Below, piece by piece: positions 44,579 through 54,659 of a stretch of 64,000 nucleotides of DNA (position 1 is its first letter; each line of letters opens with the position of its first letter). Below the pieces are notes generated by a model. It made no database searches, had not been told where the DNA came from, and saw only the letters and a program-made list of their open reading frames with translations. Made by a program: the position numbers and the translations under genes. This DNA comes from Tausonia pullulans. Lineage: Eukaryota; Basidiomycota; Tremellomycetes; Cystofilobasidiales; Mrakiaceae. The DNA is taken from contig OX637638.1 of the NCBI GenBank assembly GCA_951802195.1, positions 519,939 to 583,938 on the forward strand. The letters run 5' to 3'.

Positions 44579-44881
44579 TGTTAGGATCTCCCGGATCCCC
44601 GAATTATGGATCTCCTGAATTTGCCACCTCGGTCCTGCGCTTGGCCAACTCGGCGCTGGTGAAGCTTTTCCTTTGCTCAGTCAGTATTTTCGTTTTTCGT
44701 TCCAAATTCCTTATTTTGTTCCATCTGTTACACATTCCTTGCTCTCGATTCCTTCTCATCCCCGTCCATAAAACGCTCAGTTCGTCGTACCCTTTGTTCT
44801 GCACTCTGACTATCATTTGGATTCGACAAATCTGCCCAAGACCTCGAAGCGAGCCTGTGTCACTGCCAGCACTTCAGTCTA
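44579..44881 (+). mobile_element. Gypsy LTR, plus strand, 3' truncated
   Basis: Starts TGTTAGGATC and carries the shared LTR core (AAACGCTCAGTTCGTCG, ATTCGACAAATCTGCCC, GACCTCGAAGCGAGCC) up to CTTCAGTCTAT, where it meets an inverted copy. The terminal ~80 bp are missing. Confidence 0.8.
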
Positions 44882-44966
44882 TCAAACTCGCTTCGAGGTC
44901 TTGGGCAGATTTGTCGAATCCAAATGATAGTCAGAGTGCAGAACAAAAGGTACGACGAACTGAGCG
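44774..44966. repeat. 80-bp inverted repeat made by two LTR fragments
   Basis: Arms 44774-44853 and 44887-44966 are reverse complements with one mismatch by eye, separated by a 33-nt loop. Both arms are gypsy LTR core sequence in opposite orientation. Confidence 0.9.
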
Positions 44967-45045
44967 CCTTATGGGCGAAGGGTAAGAAAACAAGGAGTGT
45001 GGGACAATGTGGCTGAAGCAAGACCGAAAATATGGGAGCCGAGCA
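44887..45045 (-). mobile_element. Gypsy LTR fragment, minus strand
   Basis: Inverted copy continuing from the hairpin arm through GAGTGTGGGACAATGTGG and GGGAGCCGAGCAA, matching subfamily A, then diverging near 45045. Confidence 0.8.
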
Positions 45046-45711
45046 AGGCACACGTGCAATGCTGCCCCGGCTCCCGTGCTTGCATGTTGCGATCTGGGCC
45101 AGCTCCACCATCAGGCAGATCGTACTTGAAACCTTTGCAAAGTTGATCCACAGTCAAGCGAGACGTGAGAGCGCTGAGCATCGACCGGATGGGGAGTTAC
45201 TTTGAGCCTGAGCTGAGTTCTCATCGTTATCCTGAACCCTGTTTCCTCTTCCTTCTTGTATAGAGATCGTGGATCAACGTAAAGAATGGCTAACCCTATG
45301 AGAGACAGCGAGAGGGAGGGAGGGGAGGGGAGTGTATAGATGGGGAGGGGGAGGGGTGAGAAAACAGGAAGTCCGTGATAGAAAGAGCAGAGGAAGAGCG
45401 GGAGAAGGCTGTCATGTAGATTAGATACATACATAAGCTCAACAACGGATACGCTTGCAATCTTCTCACGCCTCGCTGGATCCATCCACTGTCCTCATGT
45501 CCGGTGCTTTGAGTTCCCGACGAGCACACCAGTCTTCCGCCTCATCCGCACTGACGCGCATATAGCCCGAAAATAGCTTTCGAAAGCCTGCCGCCCTTCG
45601 GCTTGCCTCTCGTGCATCATCAGCCATCTATCGTCGCTCGACACAGTCTTCTCGTGCGCTCCCAACCTCGACAACCCAGGTCGTCCGCATCCTCACCCTT
45701 CCATCCTAAGC
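45046..45711. other. Intergenic, no gene seen
   Basis: GA-rich stretch near 45300-45400. No coding pattern was recognised; it presumably includes the promoter of the gene starting at 45712. Confidence 0.4.
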
Positions 45712-47643
45712 ATGATTCAGCAGATATACAGCTTTTCGGGCCCTCAGGTGCACGCGACTTGCTCTCTCTCTCCCTTCCACAGCTGACGTTTCGCTTGCTC
45801 CCCCTTTCATCCTGCAGCTTGCATTTATCCTCGCTCTTCCGCTCGCAGAGTGGGTGACCACTTGCAATGCCATCGACCATGACGACGCCCTTCGCGAGGC
45901 TGCTAGGCCTCCTACAGCAACTGATGCCCCCGCGGATACCCTCGAGCAAGCGTTTGGAGCGGCGACGACCGAGAAGCTCTCGTCGAGCACGGCCGAAGCT
46001 GTCGTAAGAGGAGCAGAGGAACGAGGACAACTTCTTGCCTCGCCGACTCCCAGCATCTACACCTACAAGGAAGGCGTCGCCTTGGAGAATTACATTAAAA
46101 CACATATGTGTCTCACGTCTGGGCCCGCCGTGTCTCACGTCTGGGCCCGCCGTGATGCTCACGATCTGGCAGGGACAGGACAGCCTGGACTTCCAGGCCC
46201 GCCTCCGCCGGCTCAGTACGAGCTGTATTCTCGTTATTGGCGTTAGTTGAAAGCCGAGTGAAAATAGTGCTCCATGTTTCCCGGCAGCTGACATCGTTTC
46301 CGAAGACCAGTTTAATCGGCAGGGCCCTATCTTGGTTTATGGGCGGATTGCGTGAAACTGTGGCGCGGAACGAGGCTGGTCGTGCGTCGCCCGCCTTCTC
46401 ATCTCATCACCTCATCTCACACTGCCCTCCCTGACAGAACTTCCTGCGCTTTTCACAGACCCTGTCTACGGCTTAGCCGTCGTGCAGCCTAGGATCCACT
46501 TCTTCGCCTACAGTGCTGGCGGACTGCTCACCTACATAGCGCTTTTCCTTTACCCCGGGTCGTTCTTCCTCCTCCTCCCCTTGCTTTTCCTCGCCCTCAC
46601 CGGGGCTTCATGTTACCGAAGGCTCTACTCAATCGATCCCTCTCTGAGGGGCATGCTCCTTGGCTCGTGCACGATCGTGTCCTTGTTCGCGCTCGTCTTG
46701 CCCCTCCTCGTTTGGATCGTTGGAGAGAACATCCTGCGCAACTCAGAGAACGGTGACGGCAACGACGTTTCAGGCCGATGGAGCGATTTTAATGGATATC
46801 CCATAGGTAAGTCTTTACTGATCTCCCGAAAGTGCCGATGCTGACGCTGTCCTTACCTCGCCTAACAGTCATCAGCACCGTGGTCGTGATGATCTGTCAG
46901 CGGCTCAGTCTCCCCCGCATCGCGCCTCTTGATGCTCACGCATTCCTTCTTTCCTCTTCAGTCCTGCATTCTGCCCTTATCTCCGCTCTTGCTCGCCTGG
47001 ACATCGCCCTGGCCCGCTCCAAGGCCGCCCGTCGGCCGCTTTTCGGTGATCTGGCCCCTTCCACACCCTCCTACGACACCCTCCCGCCCCTCAAAGAGAC
47101 CCCATTCGAGGGAGGGCCGACAGGACCGAGGCTTGTTGTCCCAGGCTTGACGCCCTCATCCCTTCGTCTGGGCCTGTATACGATGGTTGGCCTGCTTTCG
47201 ACAACGCTGCTTGTTGTCGCCGCACCTGGACTTTGTTCGATGTTCTTCGTGAGTTCTCTTCCGTTCCGTTCCGTGCTTCTGAACTCACGTCTGACCCATT
47301 CCCACCCTTCCATTATAGACCAATGTCAACAGATCAGAGGCATCCCTCGCTGCGTCTCAATATGCAGCGGCCCTCTTCTCACCTCTGTGTGCAATTCTCT
47401 CTTTCTCGTCCTCGTCGTGATCTTTGCCTAACACTCTTTCGCCCCTTTTAAAGTATGTTCACGCCCCTCGTCTACCTCGTTGCCCGCTTCCGGGGCGAGC
47501 TTCGTGCCGTATGGGTGCACCGTGAGCCGCGGGCAATCTTGCAGCAGGACGAAGAGGAGGAAGTGGCGGGAGCGAGCGCGAGCAAAGTGCAAGAGAAGGT
47601 GGGAGTGGGTTTGCTTAGCGGTGGCAAGGTCGACGCTGAATGA
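45712..47643 (+). pseudogene. Polytopic membrane protein, frameshifted by a 22-bp tandem duplication
   Basis: Start MIQQIYSFSGPQ (exon 45712-45747), then exon 2 from 45818 with a first hydrophobic segment LAFILALPLAEW. Later exons 46288-46351, 46459-46806 and from 46869 are GT-AG and in phase. They give VYGLAVVQPRIHFFAYSAGG, LLTYIALFLYPGSFFLLL, GMLLGSCTIVSLFALVLPLL, ISTVVVMICQRLSL and YTMVGLLSTTLLVVAAPG, all membrane spans. Exon 2 contains a perfect 22-bp tandem duplication (46108-46151) that shifts the frame between TSGPAV and MLTIWQGQDSLDF. With one copy the frame would be continuous. It is therefore a recently broken allele, a misassembly, or an intron arrangement I could not find. The last exon, ending at 47643, is less certain. 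Family not recognised. Confidence 0.65.
46108..46151 (+). repeat. 22-bp perfect tandem duplication
   Basis: Two adjacent identical copies starting GTGTCTCACG and ending GGGCCCGCC (46108-46129 and 46130-46151). 22 is not a multiple of three, so it shifts the frame of the surrounding exon. Confidence 0.97.
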
Positions 47644-48157
47644 TGCGTTATAGTTTTGGTAATGTTTTACAACCTATACTCCGCAATTCACTCTTTTCGA
47701 CACGAAGCCTCCTGGCTCAGTACAGAGTGCAGCTGTTACGTGAGACAAATGATCGACGATGGACATGAGTCACCCTGCTCCCAGTGAGAGAAGTCACTTG
47801 TGTCAATGGCAGGAGAGCACAGGTGCCTACTCAGGAAGATAGTACCTGAGCGACCGACAGGCCCATTGCAACTGAGGCAGGCGTCTTTGGCTTTTATGAC
47901 AAGAGGGCCCGCTCCGGGCATTGAAATGATCGTGCTATCGTTCGTTCTTTTCGCCAGTAGTCTTCGCCTTCCGCTTTCGAGAAGACAGCCGGGCCGTACC
48001 GCGAGGATCCAGTGGGCGAGGCTACGGAGGAGTCTCCGACTCCCAAATCATGTGCTTGTCCGATTGACAGGAGTCATGCGCGATCTCGTGTTCCAGATCC
48101 GAATCCATCAAGATCCTTGCTGGGGCAAGTTCAGGACCCTCCGAAGCCATACGCCGA
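47644..48157. other. Intergenic, no gene seen
   Basis: 3' flank of the membrane-protein gene. No further feature was recognised. Confidence 0.4.
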
Positions 48158-48279
48158 AAATTGGGAGCCGAGCAAACAAGGGCGATGCTACACAGGCTCG
48201 GAGCCGAGGTGGCAGGTCTGCGAGGTTCTGAGAGTCACATAGGCGCGGAGCCTATGTGGTAAATCCGTGAGATCCTGAC
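48158..48279 (-). mobile_element. Gypsy LTR fragment (U3 end)
   Basis: Minus-strand match to the first ~120 bp of subfamily A: GGGAGCCGAGCAAACAAGG, GATGCTACACAGGC, then CACATAGGCGCGGAGCCTA and GATCCTGAC. The rest of the LTR is absent. Confidence 0.75.
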
Positions 48280-48452
48280 GAGACTGGTCTCAAGCGTCGT
48301 CAAGCGCCAGTCCGTGAACACTTTAATAGGCCCCAGGCCAACGCCACTGCTTTCTAATTTGACCTTTTGTACGCGTCCCAGCTAACAAAATAGAATTGCT
48401 CGCTCCCTAACCCTCAATCCCCGCCATCCGACGAGTCTAGGCGATCATGCGT

Positions 48453-49754
48453 TTAAATGTGCACGGCAACTCTCGCCGCCATGAGCGCGAGCGCTCCCGA
48501 GTAGCCATACGAGGCGATTGTGGCCGAGCCGACCTGATGCTTGCTGATAAGGCCAGTTGCATTAGAAAGTGACGCAGCCGAGAACGGCAACTTGAGGAGC
48601 GACTGATCGCAGTCGCTGTTGTCGGTGGGAGGGACCGTGCTCATGTACTCGACAGTGTGCCGTTTTGCTCGTAGACGAGCACGCTGAAGACGGGATGCGC
48701 TGGCCGCACGCTGTCAGTAGAAGGAAGGTGAAAGAAAGGAAGTGATTGTTTCCGGGCCAATTGATGTTTACGGGGATGCCCAACACTCAGTCGACGGTGT
48801 CGTTCTGCGATAGACGAAACCGGTTTCTTCAGTCTCCATCGTCACGCTTGACTGAACGTAACGAACGGATGCATTGACGAGCCTGCCAGATGTTTGTCGC
48901 GATGGGCTCAATCTGGACATTCCGCGAGTAAGGCAAGCATCAGTCGAAGACGCTTCAAGGAGACCTCTTGCAGCGCAGATTTACCAGCGTGCAATTTTGG
49001 TAGCCCTTAACGAAGGGGCATGGGTACTCGTAAATCGACATTTGAGGAGTCCGGCCTGGGACCAGCCCCGGGCGCTGTGTGACAAGCATCACAGCGCCTG
49101 TCAGTCTCATGGTCTACTGGAGTTGGACTGATCGGATGCGGGTGCTTACCTGCTGAGACCCAACCTGCAGTACTTCTGTTGAGAAAACGGGTCGTTGTCT
49201 ATTGAGGAAGGGGGCCTGTCAGTTCATCGGCCAGCGGACAGTACCCTCGAAGGAGACGAATGAGAGTAGACGGGTCAGGCTCACCGATAACAGTCCATCC
49301 AGTCTGTCAGGATCTTACGGGTTCACCACATAGGCTCCGCGCTTATGTGGCTGCAGAATCTCGCGGACCCGTCACCTTGGCTCCGTGTCTGTGTAGCATC
49401 GCCCTTATTTGCTCAGCTTCCATATTTTTAGCCTCTCTTCAGCCACATAGTCCAACACTCTTCGTTTTCTTACCTTTGGCTCATAAGACGCTTAGTTCAT
49501 CGTACCTTTTGTTCTGCACTCTGACTACCATTTGGATTCGACAAACCTGCCCAAGACATCGAAGCGAGCCTGTGTCACTGCCATCACTTCTGTCTACTAC
49601 TCCACCTACGCCCCCTATCCTCCGTTATCCTTAGCTCTGGACCCTTGGGCCAATCCTAACACAGTCTCGCCCCGGCATTGGGGCAGTTGAGAGCAGAGGC
49701 GGTCGAGCAGGTAAGAGCAGCAGAGGCGCCGAGGAGGATAGTGAGAGAAACCAT
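48453..49754 (-). pseudogene. GPI-type secreted protein, disrupted by a solo LTR
   Basis: Paralogue of the gene at 58038. It starts MVSLTILLGASAALTCSTAS (signal peptide) at 49754. After GARL the reading frame is cut by the LTR at 49305-49661. Removing the LTR and one target copy would let this exon run on to a GTGAGC donor. Downstream minus-strand pieces include DNDPFSQQKYCRLGL, SVLVYEQNGTLS and the C-terminal STVPPTDNSDCDQSLL, LPFSAASLSN plus a hydrophobic GPI tail ending at 48453. CDQSLL..PF.AASLS is shared with the intact copy. Middle exons are only partly traceable and may be decayed. Confidence 0.75.
49305..49661 (+). mobile_element. Solo gypsy LTR, subfamily A, 357 bp
   Basis: TGTCAGGATC ... 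AATCCTAACA with perfect 5-bp target duplication CAGTC at 49300-49304 and 49662-49666. It is the reference copy for the split LTR at 4707-9771. It sits in the first exon of a secreted-protein gene. Confidence 0.95.
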
Positions 49755-50673
49755 GGTTGGGTGAGGGAGAAGGTGGTGGGAGTGGGCGGGCCAGGGCCTG
49801 CCTAGGCCCATCGCAAGATGAGCGCAGGGCGTGGTGAGGCCGGCCGAGGAAAAGTCGTGACAAACCCATATACAAGGAGACCCACGCGAGGACTTTGGCG
49901 CTGTCGGCGGAAGCAAACTCGACCAGATCAAGGAGATATCTCGTCAGCGGACGATACAAGTTCATGCGCAGTTCTGATCAAACACCGACGCTTAGAGCAG
50001 GTCAAGTCGAGAACCTTGTGTCACCTGTCTGTCCATGGCAGGACAGTAGGAGGAGGCTCAACTATGAAGGGTTCAAAGTAACAAAGGAGTCGACATCCTT
50101 CTGTTTTGCTTCGCTGGACATCAATTGCGACTGTCAAGAGTCTGTGCTGAAGGCGCATGCATGGTCCTCATGCCGTCGCGTACTACACCTCAGGCAAGAG
50201 TAACCGTCGTCGAGAACTCGCTCACGAGGGGTACCCGGAGGTCAGCACAAAGGACGAGGATGTCTAATGGAAGGAAAGCGGCGGGGGTCATCTCATCGCA
50301 ACCGTCTTGAGTCACAAGCGCAGGGCCGAGGTGGCACTGCCGGGAGATCACGACATGGTCACTGTATTAGCCATGAGGCCGAACTCCCAGTCAATGATAT
50401 CCTCCTTCCCCACCTGCTTCTCTTCTCTCAGGCCAGGCGCATGAAATCAATCCCCTTTCGTTCACCTTCCACTCCAGCGCTGTCCCCACGCGGGCCCTCT
50501 TGGTAGTCGAACTCTCTCCCCTCCTCCTTTCCTCTCCTCCCTTCACCGGCTTGGATCTCGTCTTCGGCACACTCTCTCCGGCCGCCGACACAAATACGCT
50601 GTGCGGTCGGTTCTCGTCCTCACGTCATCTTCTATCCCTCACCCCAGGACTTCCCCTCTTCTCTAACAACAAC
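49755..50673. promoter_or_regulatory. Divergent upstream region
   Basis: Lies between the start of the disrupted GPI-type gene and the large secreted-protein gene. CT-rich stretches near 50480-50640 precede the latter's start. No RNA or coding feature was recognised. Confidence 0.4.
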
Positions 50674-53406
50674 ATGCAGATAGCCCTTGCCCTGGCCAGC
50701 GCCGTCCTTGCGGCGGTTACCGCCGAAGCTGGCTACGACATCTCCACCGGGACCGTCCTGTCCACCGAACCATCCCCTTCCCTCGCCACCGCCTCCGTTG
50801 AGACGGACGCCCATCTCGCAAGCGTCACCCACCGCCTTCAAGGAAGCGCCCTTCCATTGGACGACAAGGAGGATCAGGAGGAGGATACCTGGAAGTGCGA
50901 CCTGCTCGCCTGGGTCAGGGCTCCCGACCTCTCGCCAGCGGCCGTGTTCCCAGCCGAGGCGAGACTGTCCGCCAACGGATCGGACTGCTCGGACATCGTC
51001 AAATGGGAGGTCGGCCTCAGACTTAAGGAGAGGGGATATGTTCGTCTCCAGTGAGTGTTGGCATTGCAGGAGCCATCATCAGATGGAAGGACCGACGAGA
51101 TGGAGCTGACAGGAATGGGGTTTCCTTCCATGCACCCACCCTCCAGCGCCCTCGACGTGGAGTTCCCCTCTAAGCCGGTTTGGAACAACACGGATGATTG
51201 GATGGATCATTATTCCCGTCAAAGGATCGTCCAGACGCCGTTCTACGGCAGCAGTGACAGCGGCTATGGGGAGATGATGAACGAGTATTGTAGGTGGACT
51301 TCACGAGTCCGACTGCTCCCTCAATGACCCCCTTGTGACGAAGCTCTAATCCTCTGTTGCCAGACGACATGCTCAACAATGAGGTCTGTGTTCATCATAG
51401 CCCTGATTCCTCTCTTAGTCTTGGCCTGAACTAGTGGTGCCTCTTTGCCAGACCTTCTGGGAGATCCATTCGTCGGAGCGGGTTGTCTATGACGCGAAAT
51501 ACGAACTCGCTACTGCTGATGGTGAGTTTCAGATTGGTCTTTGGCGATACGTGAATATATCTTTGAGTATTGAGACAAGATCTTCCCATTGCTCTCTAGG
51601 CTCGAACACCATCCCACTCGAGGCGATCCGCGCCTTCTCTGTGCATGTCCCAAACACCCAGGTAAGCCGCTTGCTACTCACACTCGCTCATGCCTGATTC
51701 ATTCAAACTTGACACGTTATCCGCTCCTCTGCGCCTTAGTTCCCGCCCATCGCTCTCGATGACTACGATGGATTTAACTCTGAAGACGCCGAAAAGCCGG
51801 TGAGATCCTCGCTCGCTTTGGACGCATCGATAGAGATCGTGACTGAAGAAAAATTTCGCGATGCAGATAGCCTCGGCTGAGACCAGTATGGGCTACTACT
51901 TCGCTCTCACTCTCAGGAACGGCTCCGTCATCGAGCGACCTGCCGGTCGGGCTGGTTTTCTCCCCATGACCGATCTCGATGTCTCGTCTGTCAAAACATC
52001 CGGTAAACGCGAAGAGACTACCGTCTCTCTCTTTAACCCTCGCGATCCTAATCGGTCAAGCGATGACTGTGCCTGTGAGCTATCGGAATCCGACGTGCCA
52101 AAATGCGTGCGTTTCTGTCAGGCATTCGTATTGTCCATCGATGCTGGTTGAACCGATTGATTCTGATGTTCGACCTTCTTATTGCCTCCCAGGACACCGA
52201 CTCACGCGCCAACTTCAGTCTTAGCGTGATCCTCCCTGATGGCGACGTCTTTCTTCAAGGTGCGCTTGCGTTGATGAAGACTATCGAACAAAAGCGCAAT
52301 TCTAGAATGACTGATGGGCATCGCCTCCGGTCGAGCCATCAGGCCAAAATGTAACCCTCAACATCACCATCAGCCGGGTCGGAAACGGGTCTGAGGTCCC
52401 CGCCTTCCTTATCGTCGAGCACGTCTTAGATATGGTCCCTACCTGGGCAACCTCCTTCGCCAGATCCGCCGAGGAAGGTGCAAACCTTACCAACTCCCGC
52501 CGCACATTTCCCTTCCACCGTTATGGAAACCATAAGTTGCTGCGTGTTACTCCTCTCGAGGTTCAAGAGGAGCGCCACCGCCAGAGGCACGAAAACCGTT
52601 TGTCGAGGTACTACAACTCCGGCCGGTTCTGGAACAGCGAAGACGCCCTTCGGGTCCCTCTTCTGAGAATCCCAGACGAATCGCAGTCTATCTCCGTTCA
52701 ATACCAAGTGTGAGTCCTTTCGGTCTTACTTCGCACTTCAAATCTGCTAAACCTGGGCTGATGGATCCTATGGATGTTCAGCCCTGCGGACAGAATCCCT
52801 TCCTTCAACACCACCTTCCAGCAGTTCTTATCAGCTCTAGAGTTCAGCGTCGAGACGCGCTTCCTATGTGAGATGGAGGAGAGGAAGAGGCGCTGTAACT
52901 CCGTCCCGACACCTGATCGTCGTGAGAACACGTCGGACAATGAGGAGATTCGCTTTGCCAAGGACACCCAGTGGTCTCCCTTTCGCCTCCCCCAGGAGGA
53001 AGAGTTGGACGAGAACGGCCCGGACGGGGATTTGGCTGCCCAACGTCACTCCGGCAACGTCTCCATCACCGTCGTCCCCTCTACGCTCACTCCCGCGGGA
53101 TCGTTCCCCGTCCACTACACATCGGCGGCGGCGCTTGCCCCCCTCCTACTCGCCGATACTCAGACTCTCCTTGCCGCGGAGGGAACCTTCCCCCACGTCA
53201 GTTTAGAGCTCAGGGAGGAGATTGGCGAAGAGATCCGCCAGTCGCGCTACAACCACATGTGGGGAGGACGCCCCTCTCGCGGGGTCGGCTACGTCGAGCA
53301 TAGACTCGGTAAGTTCGGGTTACCGGTCGACGGGCAACATCATGCAGCGAGCCTGTGGCAACGCAAGATGTACGAAGAGGCGCAACCGGCACGGCAGAAG
53401 TGTTAG
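50674..53406 (+). CDS. Large secreted protein, 3' end altered by an LTR
   Basis: Starts MQIALALASAVLAAVTAEA, a clear signal peptide. Exons give WKCDLLAWVRAPDL, GRTDEMELTGMGFPSM, VWNNTDDWMDHYSRQR, ETFWEIHSSERVVYDAKY, IPLEAIRAFSVHVPNTQ, SMGYYFALTLRNGSV, VTLNITISRVGNGSEV, RRTFPFHRYGNHKLLRV, PADRIPSFNTTFQQFLSA and SGNVSITVVPSTLTPAGSF. There are several N-glycosylation sequons and short introns. No family was recognised; an extracellular or vacuolar soluble protein is likely. The last codon and stop (TGT TAG, 53401-53406) are the first six bases of an inserted LTR, so the native C-terminus is lost. An optional 39-nt intron (GTAAGT...TGCAG, near 53311-53349) keeps the frame whether spliced or not. 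Confidence 0.75.
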
Positions 53407-53794
53407 GATTGGCCCAAGGATCCAGGGCAAGGATGGATGGATGAGGAGGGGAGCATTGGTGACTGAGTGGACTGCGAGCAGGGGCGGTGGATGCAGTGGG
53501 GACTGCGGGGGATGGGGGTGGCACAGGCTCGCTTCAAGATCTTGGGCAGATAAGTTGAGTCCAGATGATAGTCAGAGTGCAGAACAAAATCTACGATGAA
53601 CTGAGTGTTTTATGGACGAGTGATGAGAACAAGGGAGTGATGAGAAAGTTTAGAAAGCAAAGAGTGTGGGACAAATGAGACAAGGGAGGAATGAAGAAAT
53701 GGGGATGCTGATCAAGCAAGGGAAAGAAGGCTATATACTGGCACCGCGTTGGCCGGGCGCAGCGTCGAGATGGCAAGTCTGCGAGATCCTAACA
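53401..53794 (-). mobile_element. Solo gypsy LTR, subfamily B, 394 bp
   Basis: Minus-strand LTR reading TGTTAGGATT ... GATCCTAACA on the plus strand, with perfect 5-bp target duplication AGAAG at 53396-53400 and 53795-53799. It is the best full-length subfamily B copy in the window. Its first bases supply the stop codon of the upstream gene. Confidence 0.95.
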
Positions 53795-54100
53795 AGAAGA
53801 CGTCGGCGGTGGGAGGCTTTGTTGTCCAGACCTGACATGGTGATAGATGAGGAAATAGTTCTGATGAATGCGTAGCGGTAAAGTGCTTGAATTTGCTAGG
53901 ATATCGATGAGAGTCTGGTTCAAGAGATCTGCGGGGCAGGCGCAGATATTGCAGCGGTCGATAAGACAGCGTGATCGATTCACCTTTTTGGCAAACCGAC
54001 AAATAAGTGGTTGATTATACGCAAAAACCAATTCGGCCGGAGTAACAAGGGCCGCTCGGGGGTCAGAACGGACAGCTCGTTGGCTTTCTCTGTGACTTCA

Positions 54101-54413
54101 TGTTAAGATTGGCCCAAGGTTCGAGCGCTGAGGAGGATGGATGAGAAGAGGATCGTAGGTGGAATAGTAGACTGAAGTGATGGCAGTGACACAGGCTCGC
54201 TTCGATGTCTTGGGCAGGTTTGTCGAATCCAAATGGTAGTCAGAGTGTGGAACAAAAGGTACGATGAACTGAGCGTCTTATGAGCCAAAGGTAAGAAAAC
54301 GAAGAGTGTGGGACTATGTGGCTGAAGAGAGGCTAGAAATATGGAAGCTGAGCAAATAAGGACGATGCTACACAGACACGGAGCCGAGGTGGCGGGTCCG
54401 CGAGATTCTGACA
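54101..54413 (-). mobile_element. Gypsy LTR, subfamily A, internally shortened
   Basis: Minus-strand LTR from TGTTAAGATTGG to GATTCTGACA, about 313 bp, about 44 bp shorter than the 357-bp copy at its U3 end. Flanks CTTCA and CTCCT do not match, so no target duplication remains. Confidence 0.88.
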
Positions 54414-54659
54414 CTCCTGAAAAACGTACGTTTCAGTTGGTTTGTGAGGGGAGATTGACTACTGCGCCGGTTGGGCACGAGATCGCTCAAATAATCATAC
54501 TTATACGCTAAACGGACGTGACAAGTAGTACAATTCCATGCCGGCTCGCACGCAAAGACGGACGGTGATGCCTCGCCATCGACCCTAGACTATACACTCC
54601 AGAAACACAAAAAAAAACGATGAGAGCTATCCATGCGGAGGTGGTCCATTTTCGACCCT

